A DNA stretch of 64,000 nucleotides from the NCBI RefSeq assembly GCF_947507565.1, contig NC_089187.1, forward strand, positions 1,798,001 to 1,862,000, written 5' to 3'. Source of the stretch: Oscarella lobularis. Its lineage: Eukaryota; Porifera; Homoscleromorpha; Homosclerophorida; Oscarellidae. Both the position numbers and the translations under genes were made by a program. Shown here piece by piece: positions 54,699 through 64,000 of this stretch; the stretch's first letter is position 1; each line of letters starts with the position of its first letter. The notes beneath the pieces are model-generated. The model was not told where the DNA came from. It saw only the letters and a program-made list of their open reading frames with translations, and made no database searches.

Positions 54699-57600
54699 AT
54701 GCAGTCGTCCTGTTTCACAGGTCTTCTTCTTCTACTTCTGCATCCTCCTGAAAACGTTGACGGTCAAAGTGCAAGTATGATTTGTGTAATTATCTATTCT
54801 ACATTTTAGCTGTTATTGTAGGTCTCTACCCGTTTGGCTCACTCCACAGTGATAAAACGGTTTCAACGGCGGATGATACTTATTCTTCTGCTATTCATCT
54901 TCCTAACGGTTTTCAGTTTGGTAGCCAGCATTACACAGTAGCTTACGTATGTGTAGACTACAGCTAGGGTCGCTTTTTATCTATTTGTTTTCTCTAGGTT
55001 AGTACTAATGGTCTCGTGTCGTTTGACGTTTCAACCTCTAGTTATGGGTCGTCGCTGTTTCCTAAAAACGGCGTTCCAGTCGTAACAGCATTCTGGTCTG
55101 ACATCCAGATCAGCGGTGGAGACGGCAGTATATACTATCACCTTTACACTGATTCATCGTCGAACGTCATCAAAAGAGCGGGCAGAGAAATCACAGCGTT
55201 CACTGGAGCTCATTTTGAACCAACTTGGGTGCTAGTAGCGACATGGCATCAAGTTCCAAAGTTTGTCTATTCGAGCGCTGGGCCTGAAGTGCGCTCACCG
55301 AAAGCTGTCTTTCTGAATTATGATTCTTGTTTTTCTTGTAGCGCAACACCTTTCAAGTTGTTCTCGCAACGAACAACGTTTCTTCGTATGCATTATACAA
55401 TTATCCGCAAAATGGATTGCAGTGGACAGAAAGTACCAACTTCTATAAGGGAGTTGTTGGTTACGCCAATTCGGACGCTAGTGCGGTCTACAACCATCCT
55501 CTTTCTTTAACGTCAAATATTACGTATCTGGTAAACGATCCTTCGTTTTCTAACGTTGGAATAGCTGGTCGATTTGTGGCTTGCCTGTCACCGTCAAATG
55601 GAAACAACACTCAAAACTGTAAGAGATACAAATCCCAGTTTTCTCAGAAAACAAATTTACAGTATTTATCTTAGGCGATCCTCCGCTCTATTGCCGCTTG
55701 TCAATTTCCTCTGTTGATGATCGTCTGTCTACCATTCCATGTCAGGGCTTTGTGGCACCTCGAATCGCGTCTCCTTCGGCATATCATCAGATTTTTCCGG
55801 TTCCCAACAAGGACGCCGTGTACTCGGTCGGCCAATCCGTTTATGTGCACCGTCACAGAAAGCTTTTGATTAACGTCGTCACAGTCGAAGGCAATCCCAC
55901 TCCGAATCTGACGTGGACTCTACCTAACGGCACTCGACTCGTTCCAGAACAAACGCGGGGATCTAATCAAGTGCTTCCCAACGGAACGCTCGTTATTTTG
56001 CACGTGCAAGACGAGGACGGCGGCACGTACACGGCGACAGCTGAAAATGAATACGGCAGGGACGCGATGTCTTCGAAAGTGACAGTAGTCTGTACGTTGT
56101 CAGGTATCCCTTTAGCATAAAATTCGTTCTCATTTTTCTTTAAAGGTTCTCCGTCCATTGTCACGGCTATGCACGACGCACGTTCCGAGACAGTTCCACA
56201 AGGCGATCGCTTCTACACTGCAGGCGCAAGTATGGTAATGCGGCAAGGAGGCAATCTCCGCATCGACGCTATAGTAAACTCGTCTTGCGCCGATGTTAAT
56301 TACATGTGGACTCTTTCCGACGGAAGTCGCCTTCGACCGGGCGAAGCTCTCGGGCAAAGCCGCATTTTGGACAACGGAACGCTTATCGTTGCGAGAGTCA
56401 ATGTGTCGCAGTCCGGAGACTGGTACCGAGTAGACGTTTCTAACGAAGGTGGAAACGACAGCGTTGTTTCCACACTGAGAGTAATCTGTAAGCTGGGAAA
56501 AATTGGGTTTAAAACATTTGACAGCACCCTTTTTCTTTACAGGCAGTCCAAAGATTCTAGTTGTATCAAGTCCATCTCATCGCTTCTCCGCCGTGGATGA
56601 CAGTCATAAAACGTTGCTTGTGCGCAAGTCGCTTTCTTTTCAAAGCGACGTTTATACTGATCGCGATTGCCCCGTCCTCAATTTCACTTGGACTCTGCCG
56701 AATCACGTGCAACTTAGCTCGGGCGAATCGTCGGATAAATTCAAAATTCTGACAAATGGAACTTTAGTTATCAAGTCGGTCGATTTGACTGATCAAGGAA
56801 GTTACAGCGTCGAAGTCGTCAGCAGTGGAGGTTCCGATTCTCGAGCGTTCTCTATCGACGTCATCTGTAATCAGAAACCAAAGGAAAAGTTTCTAGCTCA
56901 CGTTTTCTTTCAGGTCAACCACGCATTATTCGCGGAAGAGGCACGACGTCCGATCTTCCGGATTCGGACAGGTATTTCGCTGTCGGACAAAAGTGGACCA
57001 TACGAGTCGGCAACGATCTCTACGCCGACGTGATTATCAATCAGTCGTGCCCCAAGGCAAACATAACTTGGCAGCTGGCAAACGGATTGCGAGTCGCTCC
57101 AAGGCAGTTTGTAAACGGTGCCCACGTGCTCGCTAACGGAACCCTTGTCGTCAAGAACGTACAACTGGTCGACGCCGGAATTTACACCGCAACGGCATTT
57201 TCTCTTGGCGGAAGGGACTCGGTTAACTCCGTCCTTGACGTAGTTTGTAAGACATTCTCAATTCAGGTATATTGATTGAAATAATTACTCTTTGTATACG
57301 AAGGCCGTCCGAAAATTATTCGAGGAGTGGGAAGCGTCTCTGTGATTCCGGACGCCAACGTCTACTCTATCGTCGGACGAGACTGGATTCTGCGAAAGGG
57401 ATTTTCTCTACTAGCGGCCGTTTATGTCAATTCTAGCTGTCCAATTGTGAATATATCGTGGCATCTTCCCGACGGCCGACGAATGGAAACTGGAGAATCT
57501 TCCGGACGAACGAGTGTTCTCTCTAACGGAAGTTTACTTATTTCAGACTCCCAACTTGGTGATTCGGGTGAATACGAGGCTGAAGCTCGAACGATCGGCG

Positions 57601-60600
57601 GAAGTGATTTTGCCATTTCGTCTCTCCGAATCCTCTGTAATGACAAGTTATTTCTTCTACATGTATTGTGTTATTAAGTGTCATGTAGGTACTCCGAAAA
57701 TTTTGCCTTCTCCCAAGGCCACGTCAGATCTAACCTTCTCAAATCGTTATTTTGAAATCGGGCAGAGATGGATCATCCGAACGGGATTCAGACTCTACGG
57801 AAATGTCGTCGTTGATCGCGAGTGCCATAATGTCAATGTGTCCTGGCGTCCTCCAGGCGGTATTTTCCTCAGTGAAGGGCAATCTGACGGACGATACAAA
57901 ATTCTGTCTAACGGCACTCTCGTCATCGAAAACGCGAGTTTGTCCAACGCAGGAAGGTATAAAGTCAGAGTGAGCACCGAAGGCGGCATAGACGAATCTA
58001 GTTCAGAATTGACAGTGATATGTAAGCCGGAGTTGCTTTTGAGCAGTCACTTGACCTATAATGTTGCGTCTCAGGTTTGCCTGATATTCTTTCGGCTTCC
58101 GGTTCTCTATCAGGTCTCCCTTTCGCCGATCGCTTTTTCAGCGCAGGGCAGCAGGCTGTGGTAAGAAAAGGCTACGGTGTGAGAGTCGGTGTGCGTGTCA
58201 ATCCCAAATGTCCAAACGTGACTCTGAGCTGGGTTCTTTCTACGGGCGTATCGATCAGAGCTGGTCAAACGTACCAAAAGTTCACTGTCTTCTCGAATGG
58301 AACTCTTTACATTAGAGATACAACTCTATCAGATGCTGGAGCGTACGTAGTTGCAGCTACTAATCAAGGGGGAAAAGATAATGCTACGTCGCATTTAGTC
58401 GTTATTTGTGAGAAATGAAGTATTTGCTCTAAAAAATTGTTGGCTAACTTTTCAATGTTAGGCCAGCCAAAAATTCTTCCTAGCACCGGAACCCCACTCG
58501 GACTTCCCAACTCGAATCGCTACTTCGGAATTGGACAACAATGGATAATCCGTGACGGTTACACTTTGCAGGCCAACGTCGATATTGACTCTGCCTGTCC
58601 GCATGCTAGCTTCACGTGGCAACTTGCAAACGGTGACCGCCTACAGAGCGGAGATTATCGCGGAAGATACTCGGTTCTCAGTAATGGGACTCTTGTGATC
58701 GAAAGGGCAAGCCTAGGCGACGCTGGAGCGTACGTAGCTTATGCTCGTACAGCGGGTGGCGTCGATTCTGCGACGTCGCGACTTACCGTTATATGTATGA
58801 AATCTGACGGTTAATAATTTAATCTCAATGCTCTAAAATTTAGGTCGTCCTCAAATTATTCCCGGAAGGGGTTTTCTTTCCGGTCTGCCCCATGCGGATC
58901 GTCGTTTTGTACTGGGTGAAACCACTTGGAATATTCGATTAGGATACACAGCCTACGTTGACGTCGTCATTAATCAATCCTGCCCCGTAGGGAATATCAC
59001 ATGGCACTTGGCAAACGGAACAGTTTTAGATACGAATCAAAGCGACGGCCGGTTTCGAGTTCTTCCGAACGGGACTCTCGTTATAAGTCGGGTTCAATTG
59101 TCTGACCAGGGCATCTATAGAGCAACGGCAACAACAGACGGAGGATCTTCGGCAGCAGAGTCGCCTCTTTCGGTTAGATGTAGGTGACGTCAAACACGAA
59201 GCGTATTCGAGCATGCTTGATTGTTCTTTTTTATTAGGCCGTCCGAAAATTTCTGTTCCGCCCACTTTGTCCTCCGTAGTTCCTAACGCTGATCGGAATC
59301 TTTCGGTTGGGCTACACTGGACGGTTCACCGTGGTCGAAGTCTCGTCGCTAGCGTGCAAGTTGATCCGAGCTGTCCGAAGGTCGACGTCACTTGGTTTAT
59401 ATCACATGGACGACTTGTCCTGCAAGCCGGAAATCGTTCTCGCAATTATCGAGTTCAAATGGACGGGAGTCTAAAAATAACAGATGCACAGGTTTATAAC
59501 GAAGGAACATTCTTGGCGCAAGTTAGGTCAAGTGGTGGAGAAGACACAGCTTCGTCAACACTCTCCGTCATATGTAAGACAACAACGACTCTGTCCTACA
59601 TCGTTATTGATTTCTTTTAGTTCCGCCTTTATTCGTCGTGTCACCACCGGCTACGGAGGAACTGAGCGATCCAATACCTGACGTAGGCGAGCTCACGACA
59701 GCCATTGGTCAACGGATTCGCTGTCGTCCAGGACAGACTATTATCATTGTAGCAGAAATTGCCGAAGCTCGACCTGCAGCTGAAATTGAGTGGACGCTTC
59801 CTAACGGAACAATGCTAAAGGCGAATTCAAAGCGTGGTCGTTTTGAAGTGAATGCCAATGGAACTCGTATTGCCATTACAAGTATCCAAGAAACCGATCA
59901 AGGGCCGTACACAGCTAGAGCAGCCAACGGCGTAGGAACCGACGAGAAGACGAGCAAAGTCATTGTTATACGTACGACAAAAGAACTAATATTTTTGACG
60001 TGGAAAATTAGTTTATTGTTTAGCTCAACCGATGTTTGACGAAGGACGCCTCAGTCAAACGTCTCTAGTTGTTGACGCTGGGTCTAATATTTCTTTACGT
60101 GCCGAATTGAAGCACGTCCGCTTTAATTTAACTGTCTTAGAGTGGACGCTTCCGGACGGAAGATCTTTGCGTCAAGGACAAGTTTTTGGCAAATTTGTCG
60201 CTTCGAATGATTCGTTTTTGATCATTAGCAAAATTTGGCCAGAAGATGCGGGGAGCTATTTGGTTACAGCAACAAATCCTGCAGGGAAAGCAACGAAGAA
60301 ATTCAGAGTTCGAGTCAAAGGTACGATATCTCAACAATAATAGACCTAATTAATTAATAGTTTGGGTATTTTAGATTATGTGTAAGCGAATGATTTGCTC
60401 TCAATGCTATTTAACTGTAAGTTTCAAATGTTTAGCTACGAGCTTAGGCACGCAGCATGCAACGCGGCGTGTGGTCCATCAGGTCAGTTGGAAAAATCGC
60501 ATTTTTATTTTGGTGATATTTGCGTTGATCAAGGCATACAAGTCATTTCGACTTTTTGCCTTTCAAACGAAACTCAAACAGAAACAGATGAATCGAAGTG

Positions 60601-62533
60601 CATTGTGGCCGAAAAACGACGGCCAGCAGTGCCACCCCCAATTCCGTGTAACAGACGTCCTTGCGAAGTGCAGTGAAATCTACGATTATAGGCACTTTCT
60701 TACGATGCTCTTATTTCAAGATTTACGTCTGGGAGACGAGTGCGTGGGATCGTACGTCTTGTATCAGCTGCGTTGTTCACCAGAACCGACGCGTCACTTG
60801 CCTATTCAAAAATGTGGGCACGAACGCATCAGAAAGCGTTTCTGATATCAACTGTTCTGGATATCCAAAGCCTCGTGTTCGCCGCCTGTGCAACGAAGGT
60901 CAATGCTCAGGTAAATACAGTGACCATGCATTCAGACTTAATTAAAGTAAAATTCTTATCTCATCGTCTCAGTTATTCCGAGATTTCGTCAGCCGCCTGC
61001 CTTCGTCATGCCGCTAAATCGATCGCTTGTGTATAATCGATACGATGTTCGTCAACAAGTCATTGGCGTACAGGGAAGGTATCTCTATATCGACACTGTG
61101 CTGGCGCAGGGCTCTTCATCATCTCTCGGCATTTCGTGGACGTTTCCCAATAACACTTACGTACATGCCGGACAAAGTCGCGGAAGATTTACAGTTTTTG
61201 GCAACGGAACTCTTCGCGTAAAAGGCGTTCAATTCGCCGATCAGGGGCAATATGAAGTAGCTGCAGCAAACAGCGCTGGACGGGACCACGTCGCTTTGAA
61301 TATCACCATTTACGGTAAAATGCAGCTATTATAATACTTATCGGTGAAATAATTCCCTAGTAAAGGAATGCGCAATATTGTATAGTGATAACACTGTGCA
61401 TGCAGAACGCAAGGATTGTCGCTTACTTTATTAATTATTTATTGTAAATCATTTTTATGATTTTTGTTTTATATCCAGTTCCTTCTCAAATACCGTCGCG
61501 CAATGTTTACCGATCTTACCGTCCAAGGTTGGTTGATTCTCACTCAGGAACAATCAAAGTTCAACTTGGAGAAAGCGTCGTTATCTTTTGTCGCCATGAG
61601 GGGTTTCCAAAGCCTTCTTTGACGTGGACGCGCAACGGTGACTTGGTCGCACCCGACAATCGAATAAGAATCGAAAACAACGGCGTTCTGGTCATATCTA
61701 AAATTCTATTAAACGATTCTGGCACGTATGAGTGTACAGCTACGAATGTTGTTGGAGCAGATAGCAAGAACGTCACACTAACTGCTCAAAGTGAAGTTGA
61801 TTTTTATAGCGTTTCTGTCTTGATAACTGTAACCCTATCTCTCTAATTAAGGTTTTGAAGTAAAATGGGTGCGCGTGGCTCGTCCGTGCTCAGTGACGTG
61901 TGGAAGAGGTTAGCTGCCTTTTCTCGAGCACATGCAATGTATAAAAAATAATTTTTTTATTTTATTGAAGGAGAAAGGGTCATTGCGGTCGAATGTCGTA
62001 CGAAATTGACTAGAGCTAAAGTTGACGATTTCCAATGCCAGGAATTGGTGAGACCTCGGGCCAACGTAAAAGTGTGCTACACTACTTCTTGTCCACCGAG
62101 GTGAGTTAATTAACGTTTCGAATTAAATATGAAATCGTATGCATCTTTGTTACAGATGGCGTGCAGCTGATTTTGGAAACTGCACGGAATCGTGTATCAA
62201 AACTCGCAGAGTTTGGTGCGAAAAGATAAACAAAAGAGGCGGAACAGTGCGAGTGTCTTTCTATCATTGCAAGGCGGTCGGCAGGAAGCCTCCAAGAACT
62301 CGTCGTTGTTCTGATAGTGGTCAGTGGGTGGTGTCAGATTGGTCAAAGGTGTGAAAATCTTTATTCTCTCAAAATCGTTTCTATTTGTCTCTTCGTAGTG
62401 CTCGAATTCTTGTGGAAGGAGAAATGTAACTTGTGTTGACATATGCGGGAAATGGCGTGGAGCTTCTTGCCAACGTTCAGGGCCAAAGCCGCCTGTGTTT
62501 AAGCCTTGCGGCGATGCAACATGCATAAATTAA
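54699..62533 (+). CDS. NIDO / multi-Ig / thrombospondin type 1 extracellular protein
   Basis: Exon 1 is a signal peptide (MQSSCFTGLLLLLLHPPENV) ending at 54774. Exons 2-4 encode a NIDO domain (V-S-T-N-G-L-V-S-F, then V-P-V-V-T-A-F-W-S-D-I, then V-L-V-A-T-W-H-Q-V). Twelve Ig domains follow, one per exon of about 330 nt, spaced about 385 bp from 55676 to 60319. Most share W-x-L-x-x-G...L-x-N-G-T-L-V-I...D-x-G-x-Y...V-I-C. Two TSP1 domains (60436-60910) come next, the second with W-E-T-S-A-W-D. They are followed by two more Ig domains (60979-61314 and 61479-61790) and three TSP1 domains (61853-62533). There is no membrane span, so the product is secreted. It resembles papilin/ADAMTS-like/hemicentin matrix proteins, but I know no exact match to this order. 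Introns after the Ig exons are about 45-60 nt, which indicates tandem exon duplication. Confidence 0.8.
60375..60381 (+). other. Candidate 7-nt microexon in the NIDO/Ig/TSP1 gene
   Basis: The Ig-12 exon ends in phase 1 (AAAG|GTACGA), whereas the first TSP1 exon (from 60436) must be entered in phase 2. A TTTTAG acceptor followed by ATTATGT and a GTAAGC donor supplies exactly seven bases and restores the phase. This is an inference from splice arithmetic. Confidence 0.45.
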
Positions 62534-63417
62534 CAGCTGAGAACAAAAAAAATCGGGACTCGTTTTTTTTTCTTTAGAGAAGTGTCTAGATCGTTGTTTG
62601 TGCATAAGCATTCTTGCTTCGGATATTTCTCTTCTCAGAACTTCAACTCCGGCGTTCAAAGAAGGTATGTCGTAAAATAGAACCCTAGCAAACCTACCCT
62701 ATACCCTTTTTTGTGACACCAACGCTGCACTTGCCACACGTACGTTTGTAATATGTTACGTTGAAACGTAGTTTCATATTTGCTAGGCAAACGTGTGTCA
62801 AATTTTTACAAAGACCTTTGTCTAAAAGAGGGCTACAGCTGTATTTAGATTTAGATTTTAGATAGATACTGTATCTGGCATTTTTTCTTCAGGGATGAGC
62901 GCCGTAGGCTAAATTTAGCAGCCTGCATTCTAGATGAGGAAACAGAGCTTGGAGAGCGAGGCGTTCGCCAGATAAGGAAGATCTAAAAGCGTCAATTGGT
63001 TTGGAAAGCGTGCCCGTATGAAAACCCCGTATCCCTGCGCCTTGCGTCTCCTCTTTCTCTTCGCCTTGGCTCAGTTGGGTCTTTCAGACAAGTGGGATCG
63101 AGAAGGCACGTCGTGCACATCGCTTTTCTTCTTCCGACAAGCAAAGGCGGTCCGGTCCGGTCCGTAGGAAGCGATAGGCTGGACGTCACGTGCGAAATCG
63201 CCATCGTCGACATTTCTGAAGGACTAGACTACGAGCTACGCCTCAGACGAACGACACAAAGGTAGAGATCAGTAATCGTCGCTGCGATAATTCTACAGCT
63301 TAGAAGTAGTTTCGGTTTCAATATAGCTTTTTTTTTTAGAGCAAGTGCGATAGGAAATTAAATTAATGAGACTCTTTGCATTGCAGGCATTGATCGCTCG
63401 TGCCTCCCGCGGTTAGT
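62534..63417. other. Intergenic stretch with a possible signal-peptide exon
   Basis: An ATG at 63018 opens a strong signal-peptide-like frame (M-K-T-P-Y-P-C-A-L-R-L-L-F-L-F-A-L-A-Q-L-G-L-S). In a different frame nearby, 63175-63262 reads D-V-T-C-E-I-A-I-V-D-I-S-E-G-L-D-Y-E-L and runs to a donor (AG|GTAGAG). Together they could be exon 1 of a gene that I cannot complete. No other feature was seen, apart from the AT-rich 3' flank. Confidence 0.35.
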
Positions 63418-63588
63418 CCTGCCCGTCACCCATCCAGCCGCGCTTCTCCCGATTTGGACAACCCGTCGGTATCGACATCAAATTACTCAAAGTGCTCCAT
63501 CGAACGCAGTGCTGAACGCCTCGAAGTATATTTGCTTCGATCGAATCGCCTTTGAAATCGATTCGACCCGCTTCATCGACGTCGCCCA
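63418..63588 (-). pseudogene. Rhamnosidase (GH78) gene fragment
   Basis: This 171-bp block matches 52891-53061 of the GH78 gene at roughly 95 percent by eye, with no internal gaps. It spans the catalytic-acid loop (R-E-K-R-G-W-M-G-D-G-Q) but is truncated on both sides. It lies about 10 kb away on the same strand as the parent gene. It is a recent partial copy, not a working gene. Confidence 0.9.
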
Positions 63589-63785
63589 CATTTTGCGTTG
63601 CTCTTGTGCCTCTTCGCGTGGGATAGTGCTCGGCTCTCGTCTTTCCTAGCGGGGATACTACTCTCCTCGGGATGAGTACTGTAGTTGCGTTGCCGTTTGC
63701 TGGACCGTGACGCACCAATATATATTTGAGTCAGAGTGAATTTGGCTCCAACACCTATTCAAGTTCACATCGAGAAGACGAGAGC

Positions 63786-63925
63786 ATGAGAGCTGTTCTG
63801 TGTTCGCGCTTCTGCTTGGTTTTCTGCTCATGTAAGAAGTTGGTGGAGTTGACAATGACGACGACGGCGACGATGACGACAACGACAGCCACCTCCTTCT
63901 CCATGCTACAGAGTAAATTGTCAGG
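63786..63925 (+). CDS. Possible first exon of a gene running off the window
   Basis: An ATG at 63786 opens a signal-peptide-like stretch (M-R-A-V-L-C-S-R-F-C-L-V-F-C-S-C). A Thr/Met-rich low-complexity run from ACG/ATG triplets follows. Donors lie at about 63831 (ATGTAAGA) and 63925 (CAG|GTAGGG). If this is a first exon, the rest lies beyond the window. The repetitive ACGACG/ATGACG tract could equally be a microsatellite. Confidence 0.3.
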
Positions 63926-64000
63926 TAGGGGGTGCGCGTTTTTCTCACTGACTTACACACGCTAGTCCCGTATTCTTTCATTTTTTGATCAGGTCAACTC

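Noticed and set aside
63896-63930. A coding Thr/Met-rich domain near the right edge.
   Set aside because: It is likely a product of an ACG/ATG-rich simple repeat, so only a low-confidence first exon was listed.
1-64000. CRISPR arrays, operons, bacterial ribosome-binding sites or rRNA genes.
   Set aside because: None seen. The window has eukaryotic introns throughout and no direct-repeat/spacer arrays.

Overview
This window is eukaryotic genomic DNA from an early-branching animal. Most protein-coding genes are broken into many exons by very short introns (about 48-70 nt), intergenic spaces are small, and the domain vocabulary is metazoan: a receptor tyrosine kinase, SRCR, C-type lectin, Ig, FN3, NIDO, TSP1, ZU5, Death, CARD and NB-ARC modules. 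I infer a sponge (Porifera), because SRCR/lectin/Ig-rich surface receptors and divergent receptor tyrosine kinases in a compact genome fit that group. The species cannot be named from the sequence alone.

Layout. 1-5.9 kb: C-terminus of a kelch protein, then two Ig-type receptor genes on opposite strands. 7.2-7.6 kb: a secreted H-type lectin. 9.6-10.3 kb: a terminal-inverted-repeat transposon. 12.1-13.3 kb: a decayed duplicate of a receptor 5' end. 13.8-19.7 kb: an 18-exon receptor tyrosine kinase with a C-type lectin/SRCR/EGF ectodomain. 20.3-21.9 kb: a sialidase split by a 555-bp transposon that carries a tRNA-like SINE and a telomere-like repeat. 23.3-27.1 kb: a Death-NB-ARC-TPR (NLR-like) gene. 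27.3-29.8 kb: two fragments of a second sialidase copy flanking a small membrane protein gene. 29.8-33.1 kb: a multi-pass membrane protein with SH3-like, ZU5 and Death domains. 33.8-36.5 kb: a KH-domain protein and a CARD protein. 37.3-38.9 kb: a broken inverted copy of the CARD locus joined to a broken copy of a MOV10 N-terminus. 39.0-42.6 kb: a MOV10-type RNA helicase. 43.3-43.7 kb: the end of a small charged protein. 44.9-49.3 kb: an LRR/cysteine-rich/multi-pass receptor. 49.8-50.6 kb: an ML (MD-2-related lipid-recognition) protein. 51.5-54.4 kb: an intronless GH78 alpha-L-rhamnosidase. 54.7-62.5 kb: a NIDO/14-Ig/5-TSP1 extracellular protein. 63.4-63.6 kb: a stray copy of part of the rhamnosidase.

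How it works together (inference). The window is dominated by recognition and response parts: soluble recognition (H-type lectin, ML protein), glycan-cleaving enzymes (sialidase, rhamnosidase), surface receptors (Ig, LRR, lectin/SRCR RTK), intracellular death-fold adaptors or sensors (Death-NB-ARC-TPR, ZU5-Death, CARD) and RNA-binding or RNA-remodelling proteins (KH, MOV10). It reads as an innate-immunity or allorecognition-rich neighbourhood with strong local duplication and decay. Several otherwise good genes carry a single in-frame stop or one-base frameshift (RTK, NLR-like gene, MOV10). Each of these is either a true lesion or a sequence error, and the sequence alone cannot decide which.
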